The notes under the pieces are model-generated. The model saw only the letters and a program-made list of their open reading frames with translations. It was not told the origin of the DNA and did no database searches. A stretch of DNA of 64,000 bases from Parachlamydiales bacterium (GTDB lineage Bacteria; Chlamydiota; Chlamydiia; Chlamydiales; SM23-39). Position 1 is the first letter of the stretch. Each line of letters begins with the position of its first letter. This document shows, piece by piece, positions 1 through 7,435 of the stretch. Location of the stretch: NCBI GenBank assembly GCA_019694475.1, contig JAIBBX010000004.1:62001-126000 (forward strand), in the 5' to 3' direction. The position numbers were made by a program, and so were the translations under genes.

Positions 1-1
1 T

Positions 2-2245
2 GCCTTTTTAGTACGAGCTTTTCAAGCTTTTTTCTGGGTCACTCGGAACGTCGATTTAGCTCCAGAAGAACACGGAGCTCTATTAATTGTTTTTGTTTAT
101 ATGGAGAACATATGGAGGCCGGAAAACTTCCCAAATTTCGCGAATAGAAAGTGGGTTCAGCCACCTTGGAATCAGGAATATGTGGATGCATTCAAAGAGT
201 CTTGGAAGGGACTCGAAGACATTTTAAGCTGTATCGCCAAACGAAAAGTAAAATTGTCCCAACTTACTAAAGACGATGAGGCTCTTATGGCATGCACACA
301 ATGCTGGCAATTGCTCCGTTTTCTTTGGCATCATCCTCAGAGAAGTTTTTTTATTGATTTGCTGATCGGTTTAGGCAAGTTGCCTCGATTCACCATGACA
401 CTTTCGACGGCATTAGAATTTTGTTTATGTAATCAAAATAAGATAACGCCCAACATCCATCAGCATCTTCTAGAAGCTTATGCTGCTACAATACAAACTC
501 TCGATGGCAAAGAAATTGTTATAGAGCATACCGAATCTTTATTTTTCAATCCTCCGCATGCTTTTCATCAATCTGTTACATACGGTTTTGCGATTCCAAG
601 AACCAACAGTTTTGTGGAGAAGATGGCGCCGTATAATTTTCCGAAGGATGATAAATTTTGCTTTATGCTGCGAGAATTTATTCTGCATCCGCAAGCGCGC
701 TTATTTGAGCTTCTCAAGGACTGCGAAGAAATAGGCATTCCAGTTACCCATTTACTGATCTACGACGTTTTCTCTAAACGGCATCCTCAATTCGCGCCGC
801 AGCATGATCCTCAGCCTCAAACCCGTGCGGCAGCGATTGCTTTGGCCAAACAAATTCAGCAAACATATCGCCTATCTGAAATTCAAATTTTCTCAATTTA
901 TATGGAGCTGCTCCGCCTGGTTATGAATGAGCAAGTGGGTTGCGTCGATCGAGTCAGAGCATCCGTGCAAGCAATGGCACAATTGTGCCCAGCGATTAGC
1001 GCCGAGACGGTTTGGTTCCTGTTCCGCTATCATCCTGAAAATCTCACCGTTGAAAGGGTTTCAACGATTGCCGATCAAAGACAAGCTTGGGTCGAAGATA
1101 TGGATGAACGCCAGCGCTTTGTCGTGGATCAAACGATGTATCAACAAAATGCGCAGGGCATAGAAGAATTTGCAAATACTGCAAGCAGCGCATGTCCGGA
1201 TGAAATTACGGGCAGCCATTTTTCCCTTTCATGCCAGATGGATCTTCTCGCCGCATTTTTCCCCTATTTGCAGCCCCTATCCAATTTTTTTCATATCACG
1301 AATCTTACTGTAGCAAATGGTATTCGATGGGGAGAACCCGTTTGGAAAACGCATGAAGGGCAATTGAAGCAGATAAAACACTCAAGCGTTGGAGTTTACT
1401 TGAATTGGAGCGTGATGAAGAGCAGGCCTGTTCTCTTTATCTCTTTTGCCGATCTTCGAACAGGAAGGGCCGTTTCATCCTACGTTCCGCTCCAAGTTTT
1501 AAACGCTGTCATTGATCCCATTCGAGGCCCTTTTTATGGGCTGCTTGGGACTTTAGCGCAACAAGTATTGAAAGAGCAGGCTCATGGGAATGTAGAAGAA
1601 GATGCTCCTGAAACACCTCAATCTTGGGCGCCTGCTTATGTCGGAGTGAAAGAAACAATAGACAGTTTCCCCGATGTATCAGAGCAACTGATTCGAATCT
1701 GGGAATTCTTGCGCAAAGTAAAACTTGGCTACAGAAATCTCTATTTAACTGCGATCACGAATAGCCCCGTTAATGTAGATCCAGCTATGGATCTATGGAG
1801 AGTAGCGGCGGCGGGCAATATTTTCACCTCGCATCCAAGAGGCTCTCTTATCCCTGAGCTGCCAGAGGAACATCCGGAACATTTCACGCCTGATGCGAAC
1901 GAACAATTCGTAGAAGGATGCCGTCAATTGTTTACTCAATCGACGCAAAAACTCGAACTTTTGAATCTCGATTTAAAAACCGCCAGCGGCAATTTCCCGA
2001 TTTTATACCATACTCAGACAACTGAAGAATTTGTGGGTGCAGCTTTCGGTGATAGAGAAAATGAAAAAGCTGCGCCTCCAGAAGAAAGAACGGGCAGATA
2101 CATCACACTCAGTGCTGAAGGAATCAAAATCCCCCTTCGATATCCATCGGAAGCCTTTCAAAATGAACAGCTTTTTAGGCGCTATTTCGATTATCACAAC
2201 CTTCTATTGAAGTCGGCTTATTACTTTACAAGATCCTTGGAATGA
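2..2245 (+). CDS. Unknown large protein, 5' end outside the window
   Basis: I do not recognise this protein. The reading frame is open from base 2, 33 codons upstream of the first in-frame ATG at 101. The residues encoded there look like ordinary protein (for example RNVDLAPEEHGALL), and the ATG at 101 has no Shine-Dalgarno sequence. I therefore infer that the gene begins before the window and that 101 is an internal methionine. The visible 747 residues are soluble, mixed helical and mildly acidic, with no signal peptide, membrane segment or repeat in the part seen. The C-terminal 80 residues are acidic then hydrophobic. The next gene follows after 43 bases. No function can be assigned; a Chlamydiae-restricted family is the likeliest guess. 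Confidence 0.7.
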   Translation, partial: AFLVRAFQAFFWVTRNVDLAPEEHGALLIVFVYMENIWRPENFPNFANRKWVQPPWNQEYVDAFKESWKGLEDILSCIAKRKVKLSQLTKDDEALMACTQCWQLLRFLWHHPQRSFFIDLLIGLGKLPRFTMTLSTALEFCLCNQNKITPNIHQHLLEAYAATIQTLDGKEIVIEHTESLFFNPPHAFHQSVTYGFAIPRTNSFVEKMAPYNFPKDDKFCFMLREFILHPQARLFELLKDCEEIGIPVTHLLIYDVFSKRHPQFAPQHDPQPQTRAAAIALAKQIQQTYRLSEIQIFSIYMELLRLVMNEQVGCVDRVRASVQAMAQLCPAISAETVWFLFRYHPENLTVERVSTIADQRQAWVEDMDERQRFVVDQTMYQQNAQGIEEFANTASSACPDEITGSHFSLSCQMDLLAAFFPYLQPLSNFFHITNLTVANGIRWGEPVWKTHEGQLKQIKHSSVGVYLNWSVMKSRPVLFISFADLRTGRAVSSYVPLQVLNAVIDPIRGPFYGLLGTLAQQVLKEQAHGNVEEDAPETPQSWAPAYVGVKETIDSFPDVSEQLIRIWEFLRKVKLGYRNLYLTAITNSPVNVDPAMDLWRVAAAGNIFTSHPRGSLIPELPEEHPEHFTPDANEQFVEGCRQLFTQSTQKLELLNLDLKTASGNFPILYHTQTTEEFVGAAFGDRENEKAAPPEERTGRYITLSAEGIKIPLRYPSEAFQNEQLFRRYFDYHNLLLKSAYYFTRSLE

Positions 2246-2288
2246 TTTAGGATTTTCACCTCTTCGAAAAATCCAACTTGAGGTGAAT

Positions 2289-2675
2289 ATGAAAAAGATG
2301 ATTTTTTTAATGGCAGCGCTTTTTCTCGTAAGCAGCGCACATGCCTGGACTTTGAAAACTGGAACTTATGCTCTTAGCGGCGGAAATAGCAGCTGGGGCG
2401 GAAGCAGCTACCAAGGCGAACTTGTCGTTGCTCCGCAAGGAGAAAATTACAGCGTGGTCTGGAGAATTGGCAACCGTCAAGCGCAAATCGGCGTCGGAAT
2501 TCTGCAAGACGATATTTTGAGCGTAGCATTTACCGATGTTGGCAATCCCACATTTTGGGGCGTTGCTTCTTTCCGTGTAAAAGCATTCGGCGAATTGGAA
2601 GGAATGTGGACTGGTTATGATGGAACAACCGCAAAACCAGAATATTGCGTGTGGAAAAGTTACTCCACATATTAA
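2289..2675 (+). CDS. Small secreted beta-rich protein
   Basis: A 128-residue protein with a clear Sec signal peptide (about residues 1-19; hydrophobic core then SSAHA before the mature part). The start is the ATG at 2289, preceded by TGAGG at the right distance; a GTG at 2283 would place the start inside that ribosome binding site. The mature part is glycine- and aromatic-rich, with alternating short strands. Patterns such as GTYALSGG, YSVVWRIGN and VGILQDD fit a small all-beta (lipocalin-like or barrel-like) domain of the kind found in exported proteins of unknown function. It probably ends in the periplasm or outside the cell. The specific role is unknown. Confidence 0.75.
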   Translation: MKKMIFLMAALFLVSSAHAWTLKTGTYALSGGNSSWGGSSYQGELVVAPQGENYSVVWRIGNRQAQIGVGILQDDILSVAFTDVGNPTFWGVASFRVKAFGELEGMWTGYDGTTAKPEYCVWKSYSTY

Positions 2676-2682
2676 GATGATG

Positions 2683-2710
2683 TGCATGGGGGCGTAAGTG
2701 CCCCTATGCA
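2683..2710. other. Hairpin between secreted protein and esterase genes
   Basis: TGCATGGGGGC at 2683-2693 pairs with GCCCCTATGCA at 2700-2710 around a 6-base loop (11 pairs, one G-T). No run of T follows on either strand, so it is not a normal intrinsic terminator. It contains the GTG at 2698 and ends 5 bases before the ATG at 2716, so it could affect esterase translation or mark a processed end. Confidence 0.5.
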
Positions 2711-2715
2711 CCCCT

Positions 2716-3588
2716 ATGCCAAGTAAAGAATATCAAGAGTTTTATCAGCAGCTAGTCTCAAGAGCGTTGCCCGCCAATCTCAGCATGGAAGATTTGCGTG
2801 CAGGCTTTGAAAGATGGATGGCAGAATATCCACCTCCTCCAGATGTTCGCATTGAACCATTTTCGATAGGATCCATTCCCGCATCTTGGTTTATTGCGCC
2901 TCACGCAAACAAAAAAAATATCGTCCTTTTTTTCCACGGCGGAGGATATACAGCCGGCTCCATTCGATCCCATGCCGGGCTTTTGGGAAGAATTTCTCAA
3001 GCAAGTGGATGCGCCGTTTTAGCCATTCAATACCGGTTAGCGCCAGAAAATCCTTATCCTGCTGCGCTCGATGATGCATTAAGCGCCTATCAATGGCTTC
3101 TTCACAGCCACCATTTCCCAGATCGTATTGCTTTATGCGGACTATCTGCAGGAGGCGGAATGGTTCTTGCGCTGCTTTTGCGCCTGAAGTTAGAAAAAAT
3201 TACTCTGCCTGCTGCAGCGGTTTGTCTTTGTCCTTGGGTCGATTTGGCGAGAAGACAGTACGCAAATCGAGTCGATGTCCTCAAACCTGAGAGGCTTATT
3301 GAAGCATCCAAAATGTATGCGGGAAAATTCGATCCAAAAAATCCATTCATTTCCCCTCTTTATGGCGATTTAAGCGGATTGCCGCCTCTTCTGATTCAAA
3401 CAGGCTCTGGAGAATTGCTTTATGAAGAAATTCTCGAGCTCGGAGCAAAAATTAAATCGGCTAAATTGGAAAAATGGCCCGATATGGTTCACGCTTGGCA
3501 GCTATTTGCAAGCAAAATTCCCGAAGGCGAGCAGGCGATCGGCCATATTGGCGAATTCCTAAAAGCACATTTTATAAGAAATTCTTAA
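2716..3588 (+). CDS. Alpha/beta-hydrolase esterase of the hormone-sensitive-lipase family
   Basis: Predicted carboxylesterase/lipase of 290 residues. It has the HSL-family oxyanion motif HGGG (residues 74-77) and the nucleophile elbow GLSAGG with Ser144. A histidine at about 259 (MVHAW) fits the third triad member. The acid position lies in GSGELLYEE, where most relatives have Asp; here Glu233 would have to serve. YRLAPE and YPAALDD are further family signatures. There is no signal peptide, so it is cytoplasmic. The start is uncertain: ATG 2716 is preferred, but an in-frame GTG at 2698 lies in the loop-side of a hairpin. The substrate is likely a short acyl ester. Confidence 0.85.
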   Translation: MPSKEYQEFYQQLVSRALPANLSMEDLRAGFERWMAEYPPPPDVRIEPFSIGSIPASWFIAPHANKKNIVLFFHGGGYTAGSIRSHAGLLGRISQASGCAVLAIQYRLAPENPYPAALDDALSAYQWLLHSHHFPDRIALCGLSAGGGMVLALLLRLKLEKITLPAAAVCLCPWVDLARRQYANRVDVLKPERLIEASKMYAGKFDPKNPFISPLYGDLSGLPPLLIQTGSGELLYEEILELGAKIKSAKLEKWPDMVHAWQLFASKIPEGEQAIGHIGEFLKAHFIRNS

Positions 3589-3654
3589 TTTCGATAATTT
3601 CTATTCTTTAACCTTTCAGCGCATGTTCTTAATCAAAAATTTTTAGAGTTTTTA

Positions 3655-3660
3655 TATAAT
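3655..3660 (+). promoter_or_regulatory. Candidate -10 element, 7 bases before the start codon
   Basis: A perfect TATAAT ends 7 bases before the ATG at 3668, so initiation would fall at or next to the start codon. No good -35 hexamer stands 16-18 bases upstream, and there is no Shine-Dalgarno sequence. The pattern suggests a leaderless transcript. Confidence 0.4.
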
Positions 3661-3667
3661 TATTCGC

Positions 3668-4009
3668 ATGATTAATGTAGGTCAATATTTAACATCATTA
3701 AGGCGCTATTTTCCTGAAATTTCTGACAGTTCATGGGGCTTAAAGGTAAGCGAGCTTGGATTGAATTCTAACAGCCCGGTCGAAAAAACAAGCAAGGTGG
3801 CTTTGATTCAGTTTGCGCTTAAAGAGCAGAACTACAGTGATATAAAATCTTGGACTGACCATTACTATAATAAGATCAATTGTTCTTTCGAACCTCATCC
3901 ACCCATAAGGGATCTGGTACTGGGAGCAGCTATGTGGCTTTTTCCGGTGATTCTATTTGCGTTGCGGGGCGGGTTTACTTATGACTATTGGGACAGTCTT
4001 ATCAAATAA
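3668..4009 (+). CDS. Small protein with C-terminal membrane segment, unknown
   Basis: A 113-residue protein I do not recognise. Residues 1-85 are soluble and mixed charge. One hydrophobic stretch of about 17 residues (around 86-102, AAMWLFPVILFALRGG) could anchor it in the inner membrane as a tail-anchored or C-terminal single-pass protein. It has no Shine-Dalgarno sequence, and a perfect TATAAT sits just upstream, so translation may start on a leaderless mRNA. It stands alone between the esterase and the ubiquitin-fold gene. Base composition is slightly more AT-rich than its neighbours. Confidence 0.55.
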   Translation: MINVGQYLTSLRRYFPEISDSSWGLKVSELGLNSNSPVEKTSKVALIQFALKEQNYSDIKSWTDHYYNKINCSFEPHPPIRDLVLGAAMWLFPVILFALRGGFTYDYWDSLIK

Positions 4010-4027
4010 TATTTTAGTACTCATTCA

Positions 4028-4057
4028 TTGACTAGCATCTTTTTTCCGTATTAGAAT
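4028..4057 (+). promoter_or_regulatory. Sigma66/sigma70-type promoter of the ubiquitin-fold gene
   Basis: TTGACT at 4028-4033 and TAGAAT at 4052-4057 are separated by 18 bases. Transcription should begin near 4064. An in-frame ATG at 4056 overlaps the -10 box and so cannot be the start, which supports translation from 4089. Confidence 0.65.
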
Positions 4058-4088
4058 GTCATCCCCAAAATTCAAAAAAAGGCTCTAT

Positions 4089-4517
4089 ATGTCTCAAGTC
4101 TCTCTTGCAAATTCTAAAGGGAACGCAATCGTCTTTTACGATGCAACCAACCAGGCTGGCGCATCAATTCTATGCGATGATGCCGCAACATTGGAAGAGG
4201 TAAAGCTTCGCGTGAAAGAAGCGGCCGAAGCTCAGCTGAATGGAATTGCGATTGTCGCCATTCAGTTAAAAAGCGTTAGAGTGATTTCATCTGTTTGCGA
4301 AGGCGAGCAAGTTTTTCGATTTCATGCATTATCAACTGTAGAACAGCTCAAAAACGATATTTTGATGAGAACGGGTATTGCCACTGTAGATCAGACTTTG
4401 ATATGCAACGGAAGACAGCTTCGCGATGATCAAAGACTGGAAGACTGCGGAGTTAGAGATGACTCTTCCATTGTGCTGGAAGCAAAAAATAATGGGAAAA
4501 TCGAAAGAAAAGGGTGA
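4089..4517 (+). CDS. Ubiquitin-fold (beta-grasp) protein
   Basis: A 142-residue protein whose C-terminal part (about 73-132) reads as a ubiquitin-like domain. Over 48 gapless positions from residue 84 I count 16 identities to eukaryotic ubiquitin. These include the helix pattern E..K..I....GI and the stretch around L104-I105-G108-Q110-L111-D113-L117-D119. Lys88 falls at ubiquitin Lys27, Ile105 at Ile44 and Arg109 at Lys48; Asp124 is at Lys63. There is no terminal Gly-Gly: it ends in a short basic tail. Residues 10-68 may be a second, more distant beta-grasp unit. The start at 4089 has an AAAAAGG ribosome site and is set by the promoter. A host-mimicry or effector role is inference. Confidence 0.8.
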   Translation: MSQVSLANSKGNAIVFYDATNQAGASILCDDAATLEEVKLRVKEAAEAQLNGIAIVAIQLKSVRVISSVCEGEQVFRFHALSTVEQLKNDILMRTGIATVDQTLICNGRQLRDDQRLEDCGVRDDSSIVLEAKNNGKIERKG

Positions 4518-4521
4518 TTTT

Positions 4522-5919
4522 TTACACTTCGATGCGCGTTGAAGAGACTTGCTTTTGATTTTGATGCCGCTTTAGGAAAGGCGCGACCTCTTCTTTGAGG
4601 AAATGTCGTGTTTGGTCAGGGGCGAGTCCAATGAGCTTCGATGGGTCTACGCAGGATGCGACTTCATTTGCATCTAACCCAAGTTCTTTGGTTAAATTCA
4701 CATTTTTTTGGGTTGAGAGCTTTCTCAATTTCTCATGCACGACTTGACGGTCTTCTCCCTTTTTCACGGCCATCATGAGGAGATTTTCCATCGCAAGATG
4801 GTGGATTTGAGCTTCCAGATTTTCCTTTGCGCGGACCCGGTCGATTTCCAAATGGGTCAGCAAATGAATGAGCAAGTTGAGGATCGCATCGGCGCCCAAA
4901 AAGGCTTCAGGGATCGAAAAGCGCCTGTTTGATGAATCGTCTAAGCTTCTTTCAAGCCACTGCGTTGCGGCTGTGAAAGCTGGATTTTGGGGTAAAGACA
5001 TGACAAATCGGGCAAGACCGCAAATGCGCTCCGAATAGATCGGATTGCGCTTATACGGCATAGCAGACGATCCTATTTGCTCTTCTCCAAATCCTTCAAA
5101 CATTTCTCCTTCGTGCGCAAGAAGACGAATATCGGTTGCCATTTTGTGGCTGCTTGCTGCAAAGGATGCAAGCGCATTCAAAATGTTCAGATCTAGCTTG
5201 CGAGTATAGGTTTGCCCAGCGATTGAAAGGATCTTTGTAAAGCCAAAGTCAGAGGCGATTTTTTTTTCAAGCTCATGCACTTTTTTCTCATCGCCTTCAA
5301 ATAGGGCCAGAAAGGAGCTTTGGGTGCCCGTTGCCCCTTTTGCGCCGAGAAAAGGAAGCGATTTTGCCAGTCGCTCAAACTCTTCGGCGTCCATGAGAAA
5401 ATCTTGCAGCCAAAGGCAGATGCGCTTGCCGATTGTGACTGGCTGGGCCGGCTGGAAGTGTGTGTATCCTAAGCAGGGGGTTGCAGCTTCGCTTGCTGCC
5501 AATTTAGACATCAGCCGAACGACCTCAACCATTTTTGAAAGCAAAAGCTCTAGTCCCAGTTTGAGTTGGATGAGATCGGTATTGTCTGTCACAAAGGTGG
5601 AGGTGGCTCCTAAATGGATGATCGGTTTCGCCTCAGGGCATTGATCCCCGAAAGCATGAATGTGGGCCATCACATCGTGCTTGAATTTTTTTTCATACGC
5701 AAGCGCTGCATCAAAGTCGATTTTTTCGACGTTGTCTTCAAGCTGCGCAATCTGCTGATGTGTGATTGAAAGACCTAATTTTTGCTCTGCTTTAGCAAGA
5801 GATACCCATAGTTTACGGAAGGTGGAAATTTTGAAATGCGCCGAGAAAAGGCGCTGGCATTCGGGACTTGTATAGCGCGCCGAGAAGGGAGAAGAGTATT
5901 CTTCGTAGCGCGCTCTCAT
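4522..5919 (-). CDS. purB: Adenylosuccinate lyase
   Basis: Cleaves adenylosuccinate to AMP plus fumarate (and SAICAR to AICAR). The 465-residue length is normal. The fumarase/lyase superfamily signature GSSAMPYKRNP is intact with the catalytic-loop serines, and TSTFVTDNTD and GYTHFQPAQPVTIGKR match the two other conserved substrate-binding segments. It is the last gene of a minus-strand group and starts 2 bases after the pGP6-D-like gene. Because classical Chlamydia import nucleotides and lack purine synthesis, a lone purB here suggests AMP/IMP interconversion or fumarate production rather than a full pathway; no purA or other pur gene is in the window. Confidence 0.95.
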   Translation of the reverse strand: MRARYEEYSSPFSARYTSPECQRLFSAHFKISTFRKLWVSLAKAEQKLGLSITHQQIAQLEDNVEKIDFDAALAYEKKFKHDVMAHIHAFGDQCPEAKPIIHLGATSTFVTDNTDLIQLKLGLELLLSKMVEVVRLMSKLAASEAATPCLGYTHFQPAQPVTIGKRICLWLQDFLMDAEEFERLAKSLPFLGAKGATGTQSSFLALFEGDEKKVHELEKKIASDFGFTKILSIAGQTYTRKLDLNILNALASFAASSHKMATDIRLLAHEGEMFEGFGEEQIGSSAMPYKRNPIYSERICGLARFVMSLPQNPAFTAATQWLERSLDDSSNRRFSIPEAFLGADAILNLLIHLLTHLEIDRVRAKENLEAQIHHLAMENLLMMAVKKGEDRQVVHEKLRKLSTQKNVNLTKELGLDANEVASCVDPSKLIGLAPDQTRHFLKEEVAPFLKRHQNQKQVSSTRIEV

Positions 5920-5921
5920 TG

Positions 5922-6671
5922 TTAATTCTTATCTAAAAGCGATTCAATTTGACGCAGCAAATTCCGAATAGCTTGCTTTTCATCTTCACGAGGCGTGCAA
6001 TTACGATTTTTCACGAGATCGCGCGCTTTTTTTAAATGAAGGATCGCATTATGAGAATAGTGAGGAAGACGTTTGTCATCTTCAGCAAGAGGAAATTCCA
6101 GGCGGATCAGTCTTAAAAGTTCATCTTTCGGCTGGCCTGTGTAGTTCTTTACGATCTCTTCCTTTTTCGTAAAAGTGCCTGCTCTGCTTGCTAGACTGTA
6201 AACAGCTTGGCGCGGCATTTGATCAAGCTTTGGGTGAAGTGCTTGAGGAAGAAGCGTGTAAAACTCGTAATATTGGAGGAAGTTGTATGGAGTTTGCCGG
6301 TTACCATATGTGGCAAAGAGCCATGCAGTGAAGGCGCCTTCTCTGTATTTCTTCAAAATATCTTGCGCACGTTTGATTCTTTCTCCGTGCAGGATGACAG
6401 CTTGGTTGGTGATCGCTTTCACTTCTGAAGTGATCGCCATGAGAGCTTTCAAATCGCTCTCAAAATCTTCCGCTTCATTCGTGCGGTAGGTGCGCAGGAT
6501 CGATTCGATATCTGCTTTTTCTTTTTCATTCAGTTGCGCGACGCGAAAAACTCCGGAAAAGCTAGACAGCTCTCCGTTATTTGCCCGCTCGACAAGCGCG
6601 GTCATTTTTTCTTTTGCGTCTTTATTCTTGCTGAAACGCAAGTGAAGAAGATCATTGAATTTAGACATCAT
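5922..6671 (-). CDS. Chlamydial virulence-plasmid pGP6-D-like protein
   Basis: A 249-residue, lysine-rich, largely alpha-helical cytoplasmic protein. It resembles the chromosomal relatives of Chlamydia plasmid protein pGP6-D (in C. trachomatis the gene next to the chromosomal parA). The order thrS, parA, then this gene is the same as there, which is the main support. The first of two adjacent ATG codons (6671) overlaps the parA stop as TGATG, indicating translational coupling. The function is not established; coupling to ParA suggests plasmid/chromosome partition or regulation. The YNFLQYYEFYTLLPQALHPKLDQMP-like central region is aromatic-rich, and the C-terminal third is predicted coil. Confidence 0.85.
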   Translation of the reverse strand: MMSKFNDLLHLRFSKNKDAKEKMTALVERANNGELSSFSGVFRVAQLNEKEKADIESILRTYRTNEAEDFESDLKALMAITSEVKAITNQAVILHGERIKRAQDILKKYREGAFTAWLFATYGNRQTPYNFLQYYEFYTLLPQALHPKLDQMPRQAVYSLASRAGTFTKKEEIVKNYTGQPKDELLRLIRLEFPLAEDDKRLPHYSHNAILHLKKARDLVKNRNCTPREDEKQAIRNLLRQIESLLDKN

Positions 6672-7423
6672 CAAATCCTCGTAAGTATTTCCGACGTGAG
6701 ATCCATATAATCCTTTGATGCTCGTGCTTGAGGCGCGGTCTCAAAGATCGGCTTTCCATAAATTGTCGCCTCAGATACAGCGATATCGCGTCTCACTTTT
6801 GCATGCAAGAGTTTTCCTGGAAATGTTTGCTCAATCACCTTCAAAAATGCATCGTTGCTTTTGCCCCGAGGATTCCAAAATGAAAGAGCCACTCCTAAAA
6901 CCTTCGTTCCATGCCTTTCGGAAATATTGTTAATAAATAACGAAAGCCGTTGCAACCCTTTTACACTATAAAACTCTGGCGTTGCGCAGACAAGAGAATA
7001 ATTCGATGCAATGAGAGAAGATTCTGTCAGCCAGCAAAGAGAAGGCGGCGTGTCGATCAATACAACATCGTACGGCAAATCGCGCAAAATCTCTTTCAAT
7101 CGTTCATGCGAATAACGATCTGCAGCCAGCGATCCAGAAACTTCCACCCTTTCGAGCCAAGTATCGGCGGGAATGATGTGCATATTTTCAATGCACGTGG
7201 TTAAAATGACTTCCTGAATCGGCTTTTCGCCTTGTAAAACAGGAGCCATGCTGTCTTGTTCATCCGGATCAAAACCAAGACCTGTTGTTAGGTTCGCTTG
7301 CGCATCAAAATCGATGAGCAAAACTCTTTTTTTATGAAAAAGCGCAAGCGCAGAACCAATATGCAGCGAAGTGGAGGTTTTTGCCGTGCCTCCCTTGAAG
7401 CTGCTGATTGAAATGACCTTCAT
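6671..7423 (-). CDS. parA: ParA/Soj-family partitioning ATPase
   Basis: A 250-residue ParA/MinD-superfamily ATPase. The deviant Walker A box FKGGTAKTS is at residues 9-17, Walker A-prime is VLLIDFDAQ, and Walker B is DVVLIDTPPS. It uses ATP-driven dimerisation on DNA or membrane to position cargo such as plasmid or chromosome origin regions. It lies 12 bases after thrS and overlaps the start of the pGP6-D-like gene, so the three are likely one transcript. The arrangement mirrors the chromosomal thrS-parA-pGP6-D relatives of Chlamydia. No parB is present in the window. Confidence 0.93.
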   Translation of the reverse strand: MKVISISSFKGGTAKTSTSLHIGSALALFHKKRVLLIDFDAQANLTTGLGFDPDEQDSMAPVLQGEKPIQEVILTTCIENMHIIPADTWLERVEVSGSLAADRYSHERLKEILRDLPYDVVLIDTPPSLCWLTESSLIASNYSLVCATPEFYSVKGLQRLSLFINNISERHGTKVLGVALSFWNPRGKSNDAFLKVIEQTFPGKLLHAKVRRDIAVSEATIYGKPIFETAPQARASKDYMDLTSEILTRI

Positions 7424-7435
7424 AACACCTCTTTT

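Noticed and set aside
101..2245. ATG 101 as the true start of the first gene
   Set aside because: The same frame is open to the window edge with normal-looking protein sequence and there is no ribosome site at 101.
4056..4088. Upstream ATG for the ubiquitin-fold gene
   Set aside because: It overlaps the -10 box of a good promoter and has no ribosome site, so it lies upstream of the transcript.
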